Below, piece by piece: positions 37,319 through 50,242 of a stretch of DNA of 64,000 bases. The first letter of the stretch is position 1. Each line of letters opens with the position of its first letter. A program made the position numbers and the translations under genes. The notes under the pieces were generated by a model, which did no database searches, was not told the origin of the DNA, and was given only the letters and a program-made list of their open reading frames with translations. This DNA is from Mangifera indica. Its lineage: Eukaryota > Streptophyta > Magnoliopsida > Sapindales > Anacardiaceae. The stretch is from assembly GCF_011075055.1 (NCBI RefSeq), contig NC_058140.1:8428988-8492987 (forward strand), in the 5' to 3' direction.

Positions 37319-37987
37319 ACAAAAATCTTTAAAATATTGAACCAAAGTTCCTTTACTTTATGATGTTACTATTGTTTTAGATCTTAGGACAAATTTATTA
37401 GAACTAAAAAATTATTTAGATGTTATTGATGAAAATTTTTAAATTTTCAATGGTAATAGAATAGACGATGTTCGAAAATTTTTATAGAAAATGTATAGTA
37501 TTTATGAAAATAAATATGGAATGAGGGCACAAATTTCTTAATCTAAGGTATGTTATGTTAGTTCAAACAAAAGAAAGTCATGCATATAGTCATTCTTGCA
37601 CAAAGGTAAGCAACCTGTGAGTCAAAGTACAAATTAGGGTGAGTTCTATAATTATATAATATTAATCATTATTTAGAAATTGTTGAATGATATATTGATG
37701 ACAAATCAAATCTTTTAGCATGGTGAAAAGCAAGTCAAGAAAGTTTTCCTATGCTTTTTGCCGTGACACGAGATCGACTAATCCCTCCAGTGTCTATTGT
37801 AGTACTGAAATATGTTTTTAGTGTAGGTAGATGCATGTCAGATGATAGACGGTCCAATTTACACCCTAATATGGTTAGGACAATCATGTATATGAAGGAA
37901 TGGGTGAAAGTTGACTTTAAATTACAAAATTAGGTTGTAGAAGATATATTTGAAGTATCTAAGAATCTAGATGTTGAGGACGAGTAA

Positions 37988-39080
37988 ATGGTATATTTAT
38001 CATACTTATATATGTTTGAGGTATTGTCCTCGGATTTACTAATTGGAAAATGCTTTTATTTTTTAATTGAAAAATAAAAAATTATTTTTTATTTAATTAG
38101 TGGGTCAGCCCATGTGTCAGGCTTGCTAAGGGCCCAATAAGGCACTATCCTATAAATATAAGGTTATGTCATGAGCCTAGTAATTTTTGCAGGTCAACCA
38201 AATAAGAAAGTCTTGCTACTTTGCATGTCTTGGCTTGATAAGACCCGTAAGCCAAGCGAGCCACCCTAAAGTTGGCACGACCCACTAAAGCAGTTTTATA
38301 TATGTAATTAAAAAAATATGGTTTATAGTTTGGTTCAGTTTGAAAATCATCCAAACCATAATTCAAACTGAAAATTGTTTTTAATAAATTTATCAACCTA
38401 AATCAAATCATAATTTTTAAGGGGTTTGGTTTGGTTTAATAGTTTGAACTGAATTATGTATACACTTAAATGTGTCTATTTCTTAGGTTGTTGCAGGAAA
38501 ATGAACATAACAATAATTATCATCAAATTGGGAAAACATTTCCTCCAACTCCAAATTTTTTTTCACTCCATTAGGTAATTTTGTTTTAAAAAATAAAATA
38601 TAATATACTATATAATAAAGTTTCTATAATTTAAATAAATATTAATATAAATAAAATAACCAAGAAATAAGATAATAAAAATAATTTGAGGGAAAATTAA
38701 TGAATCGGAGAGTTTGAGAATTGAGATTAAGAGTAGAAATGACTTGACAATGTTTTGTAAATAATGATTGATTTTGACCAAATGATTATTCCACCTTTGA
38801 AGTTTAAAAACTCTAAATTTTCACTCGTTTTCCTTTTTATTAATAAATTCTATTGAGTGAAAAGATATAAAAGTCATTTAAATATAATATTTTATTTTAT
38901 TTTCCTCTTATTCTTTCTTATTTCCTTTTTTCTGATGTTCTTTTCATTTTCTTATATCCCTTATATTTTTCCTTTTTTTATAAATATGATTGAATGAATT
39001 GGCAAAATGTAAGATTTATGTAATTAAGATTTTATGATAAAAGAAGAAATAGAAGCTGCAAAGAAATTGGTAGAGTGATT
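37988..39080. other. hAT 3' flank with GC-richer subterminal DNA and a MITE piece
   Basis: 38095-38290 is GC-richer than its surroundings and rich in GGCCC, GCCAAGC, GACCC and GGGTC phrases, as in hAT subterminal regions. 38290-38480 holds TTTGGTT(C/T)(A/G)G phrases and their complements, resembling the non-autonomous hAT element at 50752-51619 in reverse. 38480-39080 is very AT-rich with nothing recognised. Confidence 0.5.
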
Positions 39081-39574
39081 ATGTTTTTATTGAAGGAGAG
39101 AATGATGTGTGAATTGTATCTCCAAATACAAGTGATAGGGGGTTTTATATAACATTTCTTCACTACCTATCATGCCTAAAAAGTTGACTAACTCTTAATT
39201 ACCTTAAATGTGTTCACATAATACATTAATTGTTTTTGTTCTTAATGTAATAATTTTGTGTCTATTTAATTATTGTATTTAATCAATTAGCCACCAAAAC
39301 CATTATTGAGTTCACAAGATGAAAAACCACATGTTATGTAATACTCCTTTGATTTTTACCACTTATAAATAATTATATCAATTTTGCTAAGAAAAAACCT
39401 AGTGAGATAAAAACCAAAACAGAGAGACATAATTATTTAGTGTTCTATAAAGTGAGGTTAGATTTGTTTAAATTGCCTCATTAAAAATTTTACTAGAAAA
39501 ACCTAGTGAAGGAAAAAAAAAGTACATTGCATATTTTGTCCAATATGTGCTAAACTTAAACTATTTGCTCCCCC

Positions 39575-40544
39575 TAGATCTGGCCATAGTTCATGAACCA
39601 ATGGTTTTGGTTCGAAACCGCCGGTTCACGGTTCAAAAAAATAAGAACCTTGAATCGGAACCATTACAGGACGATTTGTAATCGGTTTGGAACCGACGGT
39701 TTCAGTTCATGACCCCGGTTCAAAACTGACATTAAACTGTCAGTTCTGATTCATGACCCCAATTTATTTTTTAATTAATAATTATAATAATTAAGAATAA
39801 AAAAATTTAAAAAAAAGCTTAGACTTAATTTTTCAATTAAGTTTTTTACATATCCTCTTGAGATTTGAAAGAATCAAAGTCTATGTAGTTCTATTTATTA
39901 TTTTTTATAATTAATTTTATTTATCATCTATTATTATTATTTTTCCATTATCTTTCATAATTAATTATATAATTTATTTGATTCATTATCAAAAAATTGT
40001 AAATAGAACTACGTAATATTTGATTTTTCCAAATCTCAAATGGAATAATTAATTATGAAATTGTATAATTAAAAAAATTAAATTATAGAAATTAAAATTA
40101 GAATTGATAAAAATAAAGAAATAATTTAATTAAATTTGAGATAATTTGATTGAAGGATTGAGAGAGTATTAAGAATGGAGAGAATGAGAAATGAGAGAGT
40201 TGAAAGATTGAATAATATTTATATAGTAAAATTTTATATTAAAGAATTAAAAAAAATAGCCAAATAGTAGCCATGTTTTAAAGCAAATGCTTGCCGGTTC
40301 ATGTAAATTTTTTAAATTTAAAAAATAAAAAAATCAATTTATGAATTTTTTGAACTATTGTTTCATAAACCGGCTATGAACTGACAGTTCTAAAGTTCAA
40401 AAATATTAAAACTAGAACCGAATGGTTAAAATCTGGTTTTGATTCCAATTCATACCAGTTTCGGTTTTGACGGTTCCAGTTTCGGTTTTGAACGGACCAG
40501 TTTCAATCTGATTCACTGGCCAAACCAGCTTGTGGCCAGGACTA
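39575..40544. mobile_element. non-autonomous hAT element inside Copia-3
   Basis: 970 bp bounded by TAGATCTGGCCATAG and, on the other strand, TAGTCCTGGCCACAAG, and flanked by a perfect 8-bp direct repeat GCTCCCCC (39567-39574 and 40545-40552). 8-bp duplications and TAG...CTGGCCA tips are hallmarks of plant hAT elements. Both subterminal regions are dense in GGTTC/GAACC and related phrases. There is no coding capacity, so it depended on a transposase from elsewhere. Confidence 0.92.
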
Positions 40545-42426
40545 GCTCCCCCTATAAGTGCTCCTTTTAATGAATACTCCCTCTAATTATAGTAGGATTA
40601 ATTTGATTGTCTATTGAGCTACCACATGTTGATGTTATATACTAACTTTTCAAATATTGACGTTGACAATGTCTTGGTGAACAAATCTGTAAGATTCTCA
40701 CTATATTGTATTTGTTTGATATCAGTTTTTCAACTTTGTTAGAACTCATAAGTATAAAAGAACTTTGGTAGGATATGTTTGATTTTGTCTCATTTAATGT
40801 ATTCACCTCTAATTTAGGCAATGCATGTTGCATTGTTTTCATATAATATGAAAAAAGTGTTTGTTGTAGAAGAAAAACTACATGTATTCTAGATATGATG
40901 AATGACAAACTGTAACTATATGCATTTTCGTCTAACTTCATAGAGATCTAGAATATTTGAAAGATTTGAAAACATTGTAACCAAAGTCTGTTTGATGGAC
41001 CGTTATGATATTGTCGTGTTATTATAAGTAAAAACATATCCTATTTGTGAACGGGTTTTATGTGGATCAGAAAGATAATTGATATCTGCATATCTAACTA
41101 AACTAAGATTTTTAAGGGATTTGATAGAATACAATAATTACAAATTTCTAGTTCCACATAAGTAACAGAGTATATATTTGATTCTGTTCTAATGGCAATG
41201 AATTGGTATAGAGTTGAATCGGACAAATAAATTTACTATGAATGATATATCTAGTCTAGTGCATTAGGCTAAATATAATAGGGCTCTAATAATATTAAGA
41301 TTTGATACTTCAAGACCAAATATTTTTTCATCCTCTTTTTTAGGATGAAATGAGTTTTTTCAGATCAAAAGACTGAACAACCATTAGGGTGCTGAAATGA
41401 TAAGTTTTATCCATATTAAAGCATTTTAACAATTTTTTAATATACGTTAATTGATGAATAAGTATTTTATTTTAATTATGCTCGATCTGCAGACCAAGAC
41501 AATATTTTGTTTTTTCTAAATCTTCATCTCAAATTCTTTTTTCAAATATTTAGTATTTTTAAGAGGTCTTTAGAAGTCTCAATCAAATCTATGTCATCAA
41601 CATAAATTACTACAATGACAAATCTCAATTATTTACATGGGCATATAAGGTCATTCACATAGCCCTTTTTTTCAAATATTTACTGAAGTGATTGTATCAC
41701 ATTCTTTGGGATTGTTTTAATCTATACAATGATCTTTGTAATTTAATTGAGTACATACCTCTTGGATTGACCATTTTTGCTTTAGACAATTTAAATCTTT
41801 TAGAGAGTTTCATATAAGTTTTAATATCCAAATTTTCATATAAATAAGTAGTAACTACATCCATTAGAAGCATATCCAATTTGTCAAAGACTATTAAATT
41901 GATTAAATATCTGAATGTGATTATATCTATCACAAATGTATATGTTTTATCAAAGTCTATACCTGACCTTTAGGAAAAGCCTTTCTTTTTTTAGAAATAG
42001 TATCCTTTGATCCAACAGGTCTACCACGTTTTTAGCATGTAATAGATTGCTCAATCATAACTCAAATGAATTGTTCAGCAGTTACATTAATTCTTGTTGG
42101 TGTATTGGTAACTCATACATGTGATCTTGTCACTTTTGTTATACCTACAAATGCATCAAACATTTAGTCGACAATAATTTGTAAATACACTATCCTCAGC
42201 ACTTTAGTTTCACTTTGGGATATACAAGGATCTAGATGATACATAGTAGGCACATACTAAGTAAGTTCATGTCTAACTTTATGAGACATTTTCTTTTCTC
42301 TCAAAGGTGGGAATGTTGTCTAATCAAAGTGACAATCTGTAAAGCGTGTAATAAAAAGACCACCTGTTAATTAATATTTAATATATATTCATGTGAATTT
42401 TCAATAATCCTATGTATTATTGTAAA

Positions 42427-42876
42427 TCATGGGTGACTTAAACGGTCATACCAAAGCATAAATACTTTTGGATCAGAGAATTTTTGCTTTGATATTCTGT
42501 AAGTTTCAATTATCTTTGTGATTGTATAATACAATCCAAATAATAAAGCAGATAATTTTTCTAATATAAGTTTTCTTCCAAAGGTATTATTAGTTATACA
42601 TATGAATTTTGCATCTTTTTTACTCATGGTTTCATTGTGAAAACCATTATTTCTTATATCTTTGAAACTAAGTAGATTTCTTCTTAATCTACTTAAATAT
42701 AATGCATAATTGATGTTTAATTTGGTCTCATTTTTCAATAAAATTGTAGTTCTTCTGGAGCTTTCAATCAGATTTATCGATCTTGATATAGTGTTTACTT
42801 TAGCTTCAATCAGTGCTAAAGCTAAGAAAAAAATTTTTTTCTTAAAAATTGTGTGAGTTGTTGCATTGTTCACCAA
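42427..42876 (-). pseudogene. Copia-3 protease / GAG-pre-integrase relic
   Basis: A 149-residue open stretch. It starts with VNNATTHT, which aligns with the copia protease active site (D-S-x-A/C-T-x-H), here with Asp to Asn and Ser to Asn changes. It then passes through LLSFKDIRNNGF and KLILEKL and ends with MLWYDRLSHP, the GAG-pre-integrase His motif. It is the longest surviving piece of Copia-3. The active-site changes show that it is dead. Confidence 0.75.
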
Positions 42877-44279
42877 ACACTTGTCTTCATCATTAGCTTT
42901 TGAATTTAATACTTCAATTTTCGAGTATATATCCTTTCATTTAAAAATTACGTTATTATAATGTACACAAAATAGTGAACAAAAGGAGAACATGATAATA
43001 AAACACAAAATAATATTCATAACTCCAAAATAATTATATATGATGGATTCTAATTATAAAAATCTTAGACATTCACATCACTAGTCAAGTGACCTATATT
43101 TTTATTCCTACAAAAAGTCTTGAAACATCAAGATTCATTAGATTGATAAGATCTAAATCATCAATAAATTTAATTTTTATAGATGTTTAATATAGATTTA
43201 CCCAATGTTTGTGTGTACTACAGGTATGCGACCAATAACATTTACAACCACACCTAATGTTTTGTGGTTTATTGTACATTATTCTTTATTTTGGTTTAGT
43301 CTTAGTCTACTTCTGGTGGTATGATTGAGATTTTCTATTATAACCATCTTCGGATCAAAAATTATTTTATCCATGACCTTATTCACGCTCATGATAACTA
43401 CTTTAGGTAGTTGTGTTCACTTTAAAGAATAATGTCATGCTTTAGTTTGATGGTTTTTCATTAAAAAGAAAATATAACATTAATTTAGAATTTTTTTTCT
43501 TGATATTACTACTATAGGAGCATATTATAAAAAAGAAAGGTGAAAAATATTTTCTTTTCCACATTATCTTAATCAAGGAAAGATTATAAACATCGTAGAG
43601 TTGTACTAAATTATAGAGCTATTGGAAATAATATTGAATCTAATGTTCAAATTTATCTTTCAAATTTTTAATTTTAACAATATTATTTAGTCTCAGTGGC
43701 ATTCATTGTAAGTTGTCAAAGTGTTTAATTGTCAAAGCAGTGCATCAATTAAAGCTTGCAAAATTTCTATATTCGGTGAAAGAAAAATTCTTCAATTTGA
43801 TACATATAATTTTCTGCCCAAAGGTGGTTATTATATGTATAAAAATTGATGGTTGCATGAGGTGATCATGGAATAACATTGATCGTGAAAATTTCAATTC
43901 AACCAAAGGTGATTGTGATTTTTCAATTGATATATGTTTTCTTTCGGTGTGAAAGAAATGAGTAACCTAGGGGGTTTATCTGCTCAAAGGTTATAGACTT
44001 TTCGAAAGTTATTTGTTCTCCTTATTTATAACTTTATGCTCGAGGGCCCTAATTGTATGTTGTATTCTCTGCCCAAAGGTGATTATATGATTATTCATCT
44101 GAAACCCTCATGGATAATGACTTACAAGATTTTGAAGCTATTTATTGTCAATGATATTGCTTATTGCATATTATATTTAATATAATTGATTATTGTGAAC
44201 AATAATAATAATAATGCCACAATAGAGGTTCTGATTGGTTCTAACTTTAAAAGCTAGAGATAATATTTGAATTTGTATT

Positions 44280-45900
44280 GCTTATTAAGGATATAGATTT
44301 GGCCTAGCGAGTAGATGAAACACTAAAACTCGATATAACAACCCAAATGAATTAAATGATCCCTATGTTGAGTGGGAGAAATCCATCAACTTAAACCGTA
44401 AATGTTAAGAAGTTCGTCATTAAGTTTAGTCAAATATCTCATAATATTGGAATACTCGTTTTGTGAGTGGCATGACTCTGACAAGGTATGATGATCATAA
44501 GGGAGTCAAAGATTGATGAGTATATGTTAAACTTAAAAAGCACCATAAGATTCTCATTTGACTTCAATCAAATCAAAACTAATATATAGTTTATAATTAG
44601 ATATAAGGTATTATTAATCTGGTTTTTAAATGTTATTGAATAAGAGAATGGAAAAGAATAAATCTCTTATAATAGATTTAATTGTTCATTAAGACCCAAT
44701 TATAAAGGAAAGAGCAACAATAAGAAACACTAGTCTTGTTGCATGAACAAGGTTAAAAGTTTTGGATGTGAAGTTGGTCAGTAGAAGGCTAAGTAAGTAG
44801 GAGCCCATATTTAGGATTGAAAATTATGTGAATATTAAAGTTATCAATATAGGCATAATGGATATTTTGCTAAGATTCTAAGACTCCAAAATAGCGTTGC
44901 TATAAAACCCAATCAGGACCATAAAGTTATGATGATAAGCAAACGTGACTAAGTATCCATGGGGTAAAGTAGTCAAGGTAGTATAGTATTTTCTTAATGA
45001 ATTTCTTGGTAAACTTATGCCAAAGATTTCTTTTAGGCCTTTGGATATAAAGAAACCTAGCTTAATACCTTCATTGAGTTTAAGGATGCTCTATATAAGT
45101 AAGGATTTATAGTCATGTTGAGAAAAGACTAGATCTAAGAATAGACTATTGTGAAGTCATTAGTCATATAGATTATTCCAAATGACATAATAAGTATTGC
45201 CCAATCAAGGTATTAAAGTAATTGACTCCTATATAGTAATGTTGTCGAGGCTTGAAATTCTCGAAAGTAAATTAGCAAAGTAGATTCGTCTAATTCTTGA
45301 AATGTCCATAAGTTTGGATAGTGTCACGACCAAATCAATTATGGGAGTCAATTAAGTTTACAAAGTCTAATGGAATCTAAAATCACCTTAGAGGATATTC
45401 CTACTAAAGAACTAATAGCTAATCTTATAGTAGATGAGTCAAATACGATTGATGTAATGGTGGAAACTTTGATGAAAAATCTACTATAAAAGAATGATTT
45501 GTTATCATTAAGAATTTTTATATGTATCTCAAGAAGGGAGATTATGTTATTGAAAGCCTTCTTGTATTATCAATATGAAAAACACCTATAGTCATGAGAA
45601 AAAGAATAAAGTCTATAATTTATAATAAAACATGAGATCTCATAGCCTTGAAAGCTCATTTGGATTAAAACTATGAAAGGTGGATATCAAAGTTGTCCTT
45701 TTGAATAAAAGTAAGAAAGTCTATATGGTACAATCAGGTTTATTAAAAGCATAAAGGACAAAGCTTTTGATACGTGATCTTAAGTTTATCTATGGTTGAA
45801 ATAGACTTTTTGACAATAGTGTTTCAAATTTAATAAAATGCACTTCTCATGACCTTATAGAGAATGGATTGGATCAATATAATTTTCTAATTGGGCAACA
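44280..45900 (+). mobile_element. Copia-4: degenerate copia fragment
   Basis: On the plus strand, 45640-45890 translates to pieces like the copia RT core: AHLDLN-like then, after a one-base shift, DIKVVLLNKSKKVYMVQSG, and later LKFIYG and GLDQYN. The family has DVKTAFLNG...VYMVQP...KSIYGLKQ...LDQ. Near 44815-44880 a remnant resembling a gag zinc knuckle (YQYRHNGYFAKI) is visible. The rest is too decayed to place. It lies opposite to Copia-3. Confidence 0.42.
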
Positions 45901-48167
45901 TTAATTATTTTTATTTTATTTTAAGAAAAGGAAAACAATTTTTAACTCTCAGGTAATAAGTATTTTTAACTTTAGGTGTTCACTATTTACATTTTAATAA
46001 ACAGTTCAGTTAATATAATCACCAATAATGAACAAACACGTTACTTATGTTTTCCATTGACATAAAATTGTCCTTAATTATAATTACTAATAATCAAATC
46101 AACATGGATCAAACTGAGAGTGTGGTAGAAATAGCACTCAACAAGGTGATCATAAGTAGTGTCATGTCCCTATCAGTTCTCTTTATGATTTCTTCTTAAC
46201 CTTATATTTTTTTTTTAAAAAAAGAGAAACCCCTTTGCTTCCAACAAAGCTTGCATGTTTCAACCTTGCTCGAGACACGTGAAACATACACATACAACTA
46301 TCATACTCAAGAGAAACCTTATATTGAGATACCTATTGTACCATAACTGTATATATATGCAAACATCTATAGATAAATAAATATGCTAATATGATCATGA
46401 TAAATAAATAAATACACACACACACACACAACACCCCAATAAAAACAATAATAAGAAAAACTCTCACTAACCCTAAATATTAAAAGACTTTAAACATCTT
46501 CATATTTTCAACATGACTTTATAAGTTACAAGTTTTATTCCTTTGGTTAAGGGTTTAACTTTTATCAACTGTGTATATTTGTATTTTATCCTAATGTCTT
46601 ATTTCTTTAAAAAGTTTTTGACTATAAAATGTTTTATTTTTGTATATCTTAATCTATTGGTTGTCTTCAGCCTACATGTATTGCTATCATAATAGATTAA
46701 GTCGACAACAAGTAGCCCAAAATTGTAATCCTTTAACCACATAACCTAAGAAGTTGTCTCATAGCAATCCCTAGATTCATAAGGAAGATCCCTTTTTGCA
46801 TGAGAGTGATCAAACGACCCTAATTGGAATTATTACACATTGTATATTGTTTGTTAGAAAGAGGTTCTATATAGAATATCCATGCACCTTTTGCGTACCT
46901 TAAGAGCTTGCTCGTCTTTTCAGGAGAGTAAGAAAAAAGATCTAAAAATTAAGAGATTTGTTGCCTTTCTTATGATCTCGTAGCTTTTGGTGTTTTGTCT
47001 TCTTACAGGGAAATTCAAGCCATGTAAAAGAAGTGTGTCGCTTAGTTTGCTAGACCTAGTTGCTTTGGTCACTTATGTACTTGTAGACAAAACAATGTAC
47101 TTGCACCCAATTTAAATGAAATAGAATTCCATTTCTTATCTTAGTTTATTTTAATTGTTGTTGTGACACTTGTAAGGTTTATGTATCTTTTTATGCGAAG
47201 GATGAACAAAAATATGAGATAATGAGAGTAAATAACTCAAGGCTGTATAAAAATTATTAATATTTTGGGGAGTCCCCTTACTTAGAAATAAATAATAGTG
47301 CATAACCCTTTTTTAGATCATGACCAAGGATAATACCTTTTGTTAATGCAACTGCTTACTAAGTAATCATGTAGGAATGATTGTTACTTCATCGTATTAT
47401 AGAGTGTGCCTTCTCGCCTTCTTGAGATTGGGTTGGATTCGAGTTAAGCTGAGCTTTAACTCGACTTGTTTTGGATGGAACCAAACTGAACTCACCTCAA
47501 GGTTGTTTGAGCTTAACTTGTTTGAAAGAAGTCGAGTTTGAGTTTGAGTTTAGGTATGAGCTTGGCTCAATACTAAAACAACGTCGTCTTAATTTATATT
47601 GGTAAAAACGATATTGTTTTAGTCAATTAGTATCAAACTTTTTTCATACTGACGAGTTTGAAGAGTTGAATATTCCTAAAGTTCAAGCTAAAAAATATTT
47701 AACTTATAGGCTTAAACTCAAACTTGAACTCGCTTAAGCCCAACTTGAGATGGTACAATATGGTGTATAGATGTGCATCATTGAATTCTATGTGCCACAT
47801 CCTCAAGGATGTTTTGCATATAGTAACCAAAAATTTCAATTATTAAAGAAGCAATTCAATTATTAGCCGTTTCCTTCTAGGCTAAATAATGGAATTCTAG
47901 GGTTGCATATAATAACCAAAAATTTCAATTGTTAAAGAAACAATTCAGGTTCCATAAATGCTAGAATGGAATGTTGTAAACTTTAAACATATCTGATAGA
48001 TTTTGTATGAAATGTGACCTCGGCCAATTTCAGAATTCTTCTCTTTTGTACTACATATAATAATAACAATTATTAAACGTATGATTAAATTTAGCAGAAG
48101 ACCTGTTCTGACTCCTAGAGTCGATTTGCACCGCTATGTTTTGATGCTCAGGTTGTCTTTGTTCTTG
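45901..48167. other. gene-free DNA with a CGAG/CTCG-rich tract and (AC)n
   Basis: No gene was recognised. 46413-46430 is an (AC)n run. 47420-47760 is rich in GAGTTTGAG, GAGCTT, CTCGAC and GCTTAA phrases, similar in style to the hAT MITE at 52841-53233, but no clear terminal repeats or target duplication were found. Confidence 0.5.
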
Positions 48168-48285
48168 TTATTGTTGCTCATAATGTTGTTGTTGTTGAAC
48201 CTCCCAATATTGCATCGGCTGTTGTGGTTGCATGTAAAGTAGACGTTGCGGTTGCGGCTGCTGATAGGACCATTGAGGCAAGAAA
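48168..48285 (-). pseudogene. Gln/Pro-rich coding-like stretch, unknown
   Basis: The minus-strand frame ends at TAA 48168-48170. It is strongly biased to Gln and Pro (WSYQQPQPQRLLYMQPQQP, then QYWEVQQQQHYEQQ). The CAA/CAG/CCG codon mix is GC-richer than its surroundings. After the stop the same frame continues Gln- and Glu-rich for about 25 codons. No start or splice site can be fixed. It could be an exon scrap of a Gln-rich host protein or of a gag gene. No function can be assigned. Confidence 0.3.
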
Positions 48286-49040
48286 ATAAAATGACCAAAA
48301 AGGCTTTATAACATAAACCCTAACATACAAATTGCAGCTAACTTCACAAATCTCAATTGAAATACAGAATTAATTGAACGGAATAAGAGATTGTAATACA
48401 AAGATTAGAATGAAGCTTTAGTTGAGAGTGTATGTATGAATAGCAGGTACAGAGATTGAAAAGCACAATGAAGAGAATGGCTAATAAATAACAAAGGCAG
48501 AGAAAGTTTCTTGTGTACCTTGCTCAATATTTTTTCTTACTAACATCATTTTAAAATTTTATATTATTTTAAATATAATTTAAGATGTATGTCTGTCTTA
48601 CTAAAACCTTGCTTTTTAGTAGTTTTTATACTGATATTAAATTATTGTAATAACTTTAATTTTCATATTTTCATATATATTTTAGACACTTGATTATCTA
48701 TCAACATCTAAGAGGACAGTGAATCACAATTTCCCACCCAAGGTTTGGCCTTAAAACATTTTTCCACTCCTGATGATATAAATAATACTTTCCCATTTAG
48801 AGTCAAACTCTGTTAATGAAAAAATAGTATTAAGAAGTCAAATTATTATTTTATCTCTATTATTTTATTTTTCAAAATTATAATATAATCTTAAATTAAA
48901 AAAATTAAAAATAAACCCTTTAACTAATCAAATTATATAAAAGTTCACTTATTTCCCTTTCTTTTAACCCTTACCTCTTCTTCCTTTCTTCCAATAGATA
49001 AGTGTGTTAATATCGTAAATCATATGTCTGAGAGTAAACT
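48286..49040. other. gene-free AT-rich DNA
   Basis: Nothing recognisable on either strand. The DNA becomes very AT-rich from 48540 onward. Confidence 0.5.
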
Positions 49041-49042
49041 AT

Positions 49043-50242
49043 AATTTTTGAAAATATTATGACTATTAATGAAACTTTTAGGGGGGTTTGGAAATTAAAA
49101 AAAGTTTAGAGTTTTTTAAAATTTTTTAAAATTTTAATATGTCCATTAAAAGTTTCAAAAATGATAATTACACCCCCTAAAGAATTGAACAAAATACAAC
49201 AATTTATGGGTGCAAATATCATATTACAAACTATTCGGTCTATGGTAGTATTTTCAAAATATTTAGGGATTCAAAAGATTTTTATTGATTGATTTGCATA
49301 AGAATCCGCTTATTCACAAATTATATAAGAACCCACTCATTTCTATTTCCTTTCACCCTCGTCTCATTTTTCCTTTCTTCCTATAGATGCAATATAGATG
49401 ACATATAATTGAATGTTTCGATGAACTTATGAAAATATTAGGGGAGTCGATGAAAATTTTCAAGGAGTTTTTGGAAATTTGAAAAAATTTGGGGCTTTTT
49501 AAAAATTTTTAAAATCATAATATGTTCCTCAATAGTTTAAAAAATGATAGTTAGCCTTTGAAAGGAATTAAACAAAATACAACAAAATTGGTGTGTCACC
49601 TGAATCAAATTGACATAACATTATTTGAGCCACAAGCTAAGCTTAAACTGAATTGAACCATTCCCTTGTTTGCTAGCTAGACTGAGTCAAACTCCCTTTA
49701 GTTTGAGATTGATTCAGTTAAAAAAACAAATCAATCCTCTTTACTTGAGTTGGGCTCAAACTCCACTCGAACTAGTTTTCAAATGCTTAAACCATAATTC
49801 AATTTTTTGTTTTAGACCATTTTTTACACACCCCTAAAATTTTGCTAAATTTTTTTATAAGATTATTAAAAAAAAAAAAAAACCCCTCTAGCTAACAACA
49901 CTTTGTCCCTAAAAAATATTAAATAATTGTTTGTATTCCTAATTTATATTAATTTTTGTATTCTTAATTTTTTGTATTCCTAATTTATATTAATTTCAAT
50001 TCAAATAGAATAAAATGTACAAGTATAAGAAAAGATAGAGGTGTCAATAATGTATATCATATATTTGGGATGTTTTGTAATTTTTGAAAATATTGGACAT
50101 GTTAATGATTTTTTCAAGGGGTTTTTTCAAATTGAAAAAAAAAAGTTTAAAGGTGTTAATGAAAATTTTTAAATTCTAATATGTCTTTTAATAGTTTCAA
50201 AAGTGATACATCCCCAAAAAAATTGAACAAAAGATAACAAAT
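49043..50242 (+). repeat. three dispersed degenerate ~160-bp repeats
   Basis: Related segments lie at about 49043-49202, 49428-49585 and 50078-50242. Each runs TTTTTGAAAATATT, then GGGG-TTTGGAAATT-like, then AAAAAAGTTTA-like, then AATATGT(C/T)C, then AAAAGTTTCAAAAATGAT-like, then GAA(T)TGAACAAAATACAACA. Spacing is irregular (about 385 and 650 bp), so they are copies of a repeat rather than a tandem array. Confidence 0.75.

Larger units (their letters stand above)
32440..37987 (+). pseudogene. hAT transposase relic, split by Copia-2
   Basis: Two pieces, 32440-33210 and 37319-37987, read as one plant hAT (RICESLEEPER-like) transposase when the copia insertion between them is ignored. The first piece includes EDLLKNYELIKLKI near 32495, THYIDYD near 32645, KLLEYPHSSVTIYQTLANIF near 32690-32750 and FTMTFDNA near 32785. 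The second piece includes KVPLLYDVTIVLDLRTN near 37345, YENKYGMRAQ near 37505 and the C-terminal dimerisation block at 37751-37933 (FAVTRDRLIPPVS, SDDRRSNLHPNMVR, MKEWVK). Stops and frameshifts are frequent and the BED zinc finger is not seen. It once cut and pasted the element; it is now dead. Confidence 0.85.
39080..44000 (-). mobile_element. Copia-3: strongly decayed Ty1/copia element
   Basis: Minus-strand copia relics run from about 43900 to 40560. They include gag with a zinc-knuckle remnant (CYWSHTCSTHKHWVNLY near 43215-43265), a KFIDDLDLINL-like piece near 43150, the protease/GAG-pre-integrase frame at 42427-42876 (NLLSFKDIRNNGF, KLILEKLSALLFGLYYT), RT at 41697-41933 (YSIKLQRSLYRLKQS) and a fragment of the RNase H end near 40642-40941. 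The AT-rich stretch 39080-39570, with GAAAAACCTAGTGAAGGAA-type phrases, looks like its 3' end. No LTR pair was recognised. A hAT element (39575-40544) is inserted in it. Confidence 0.7.
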
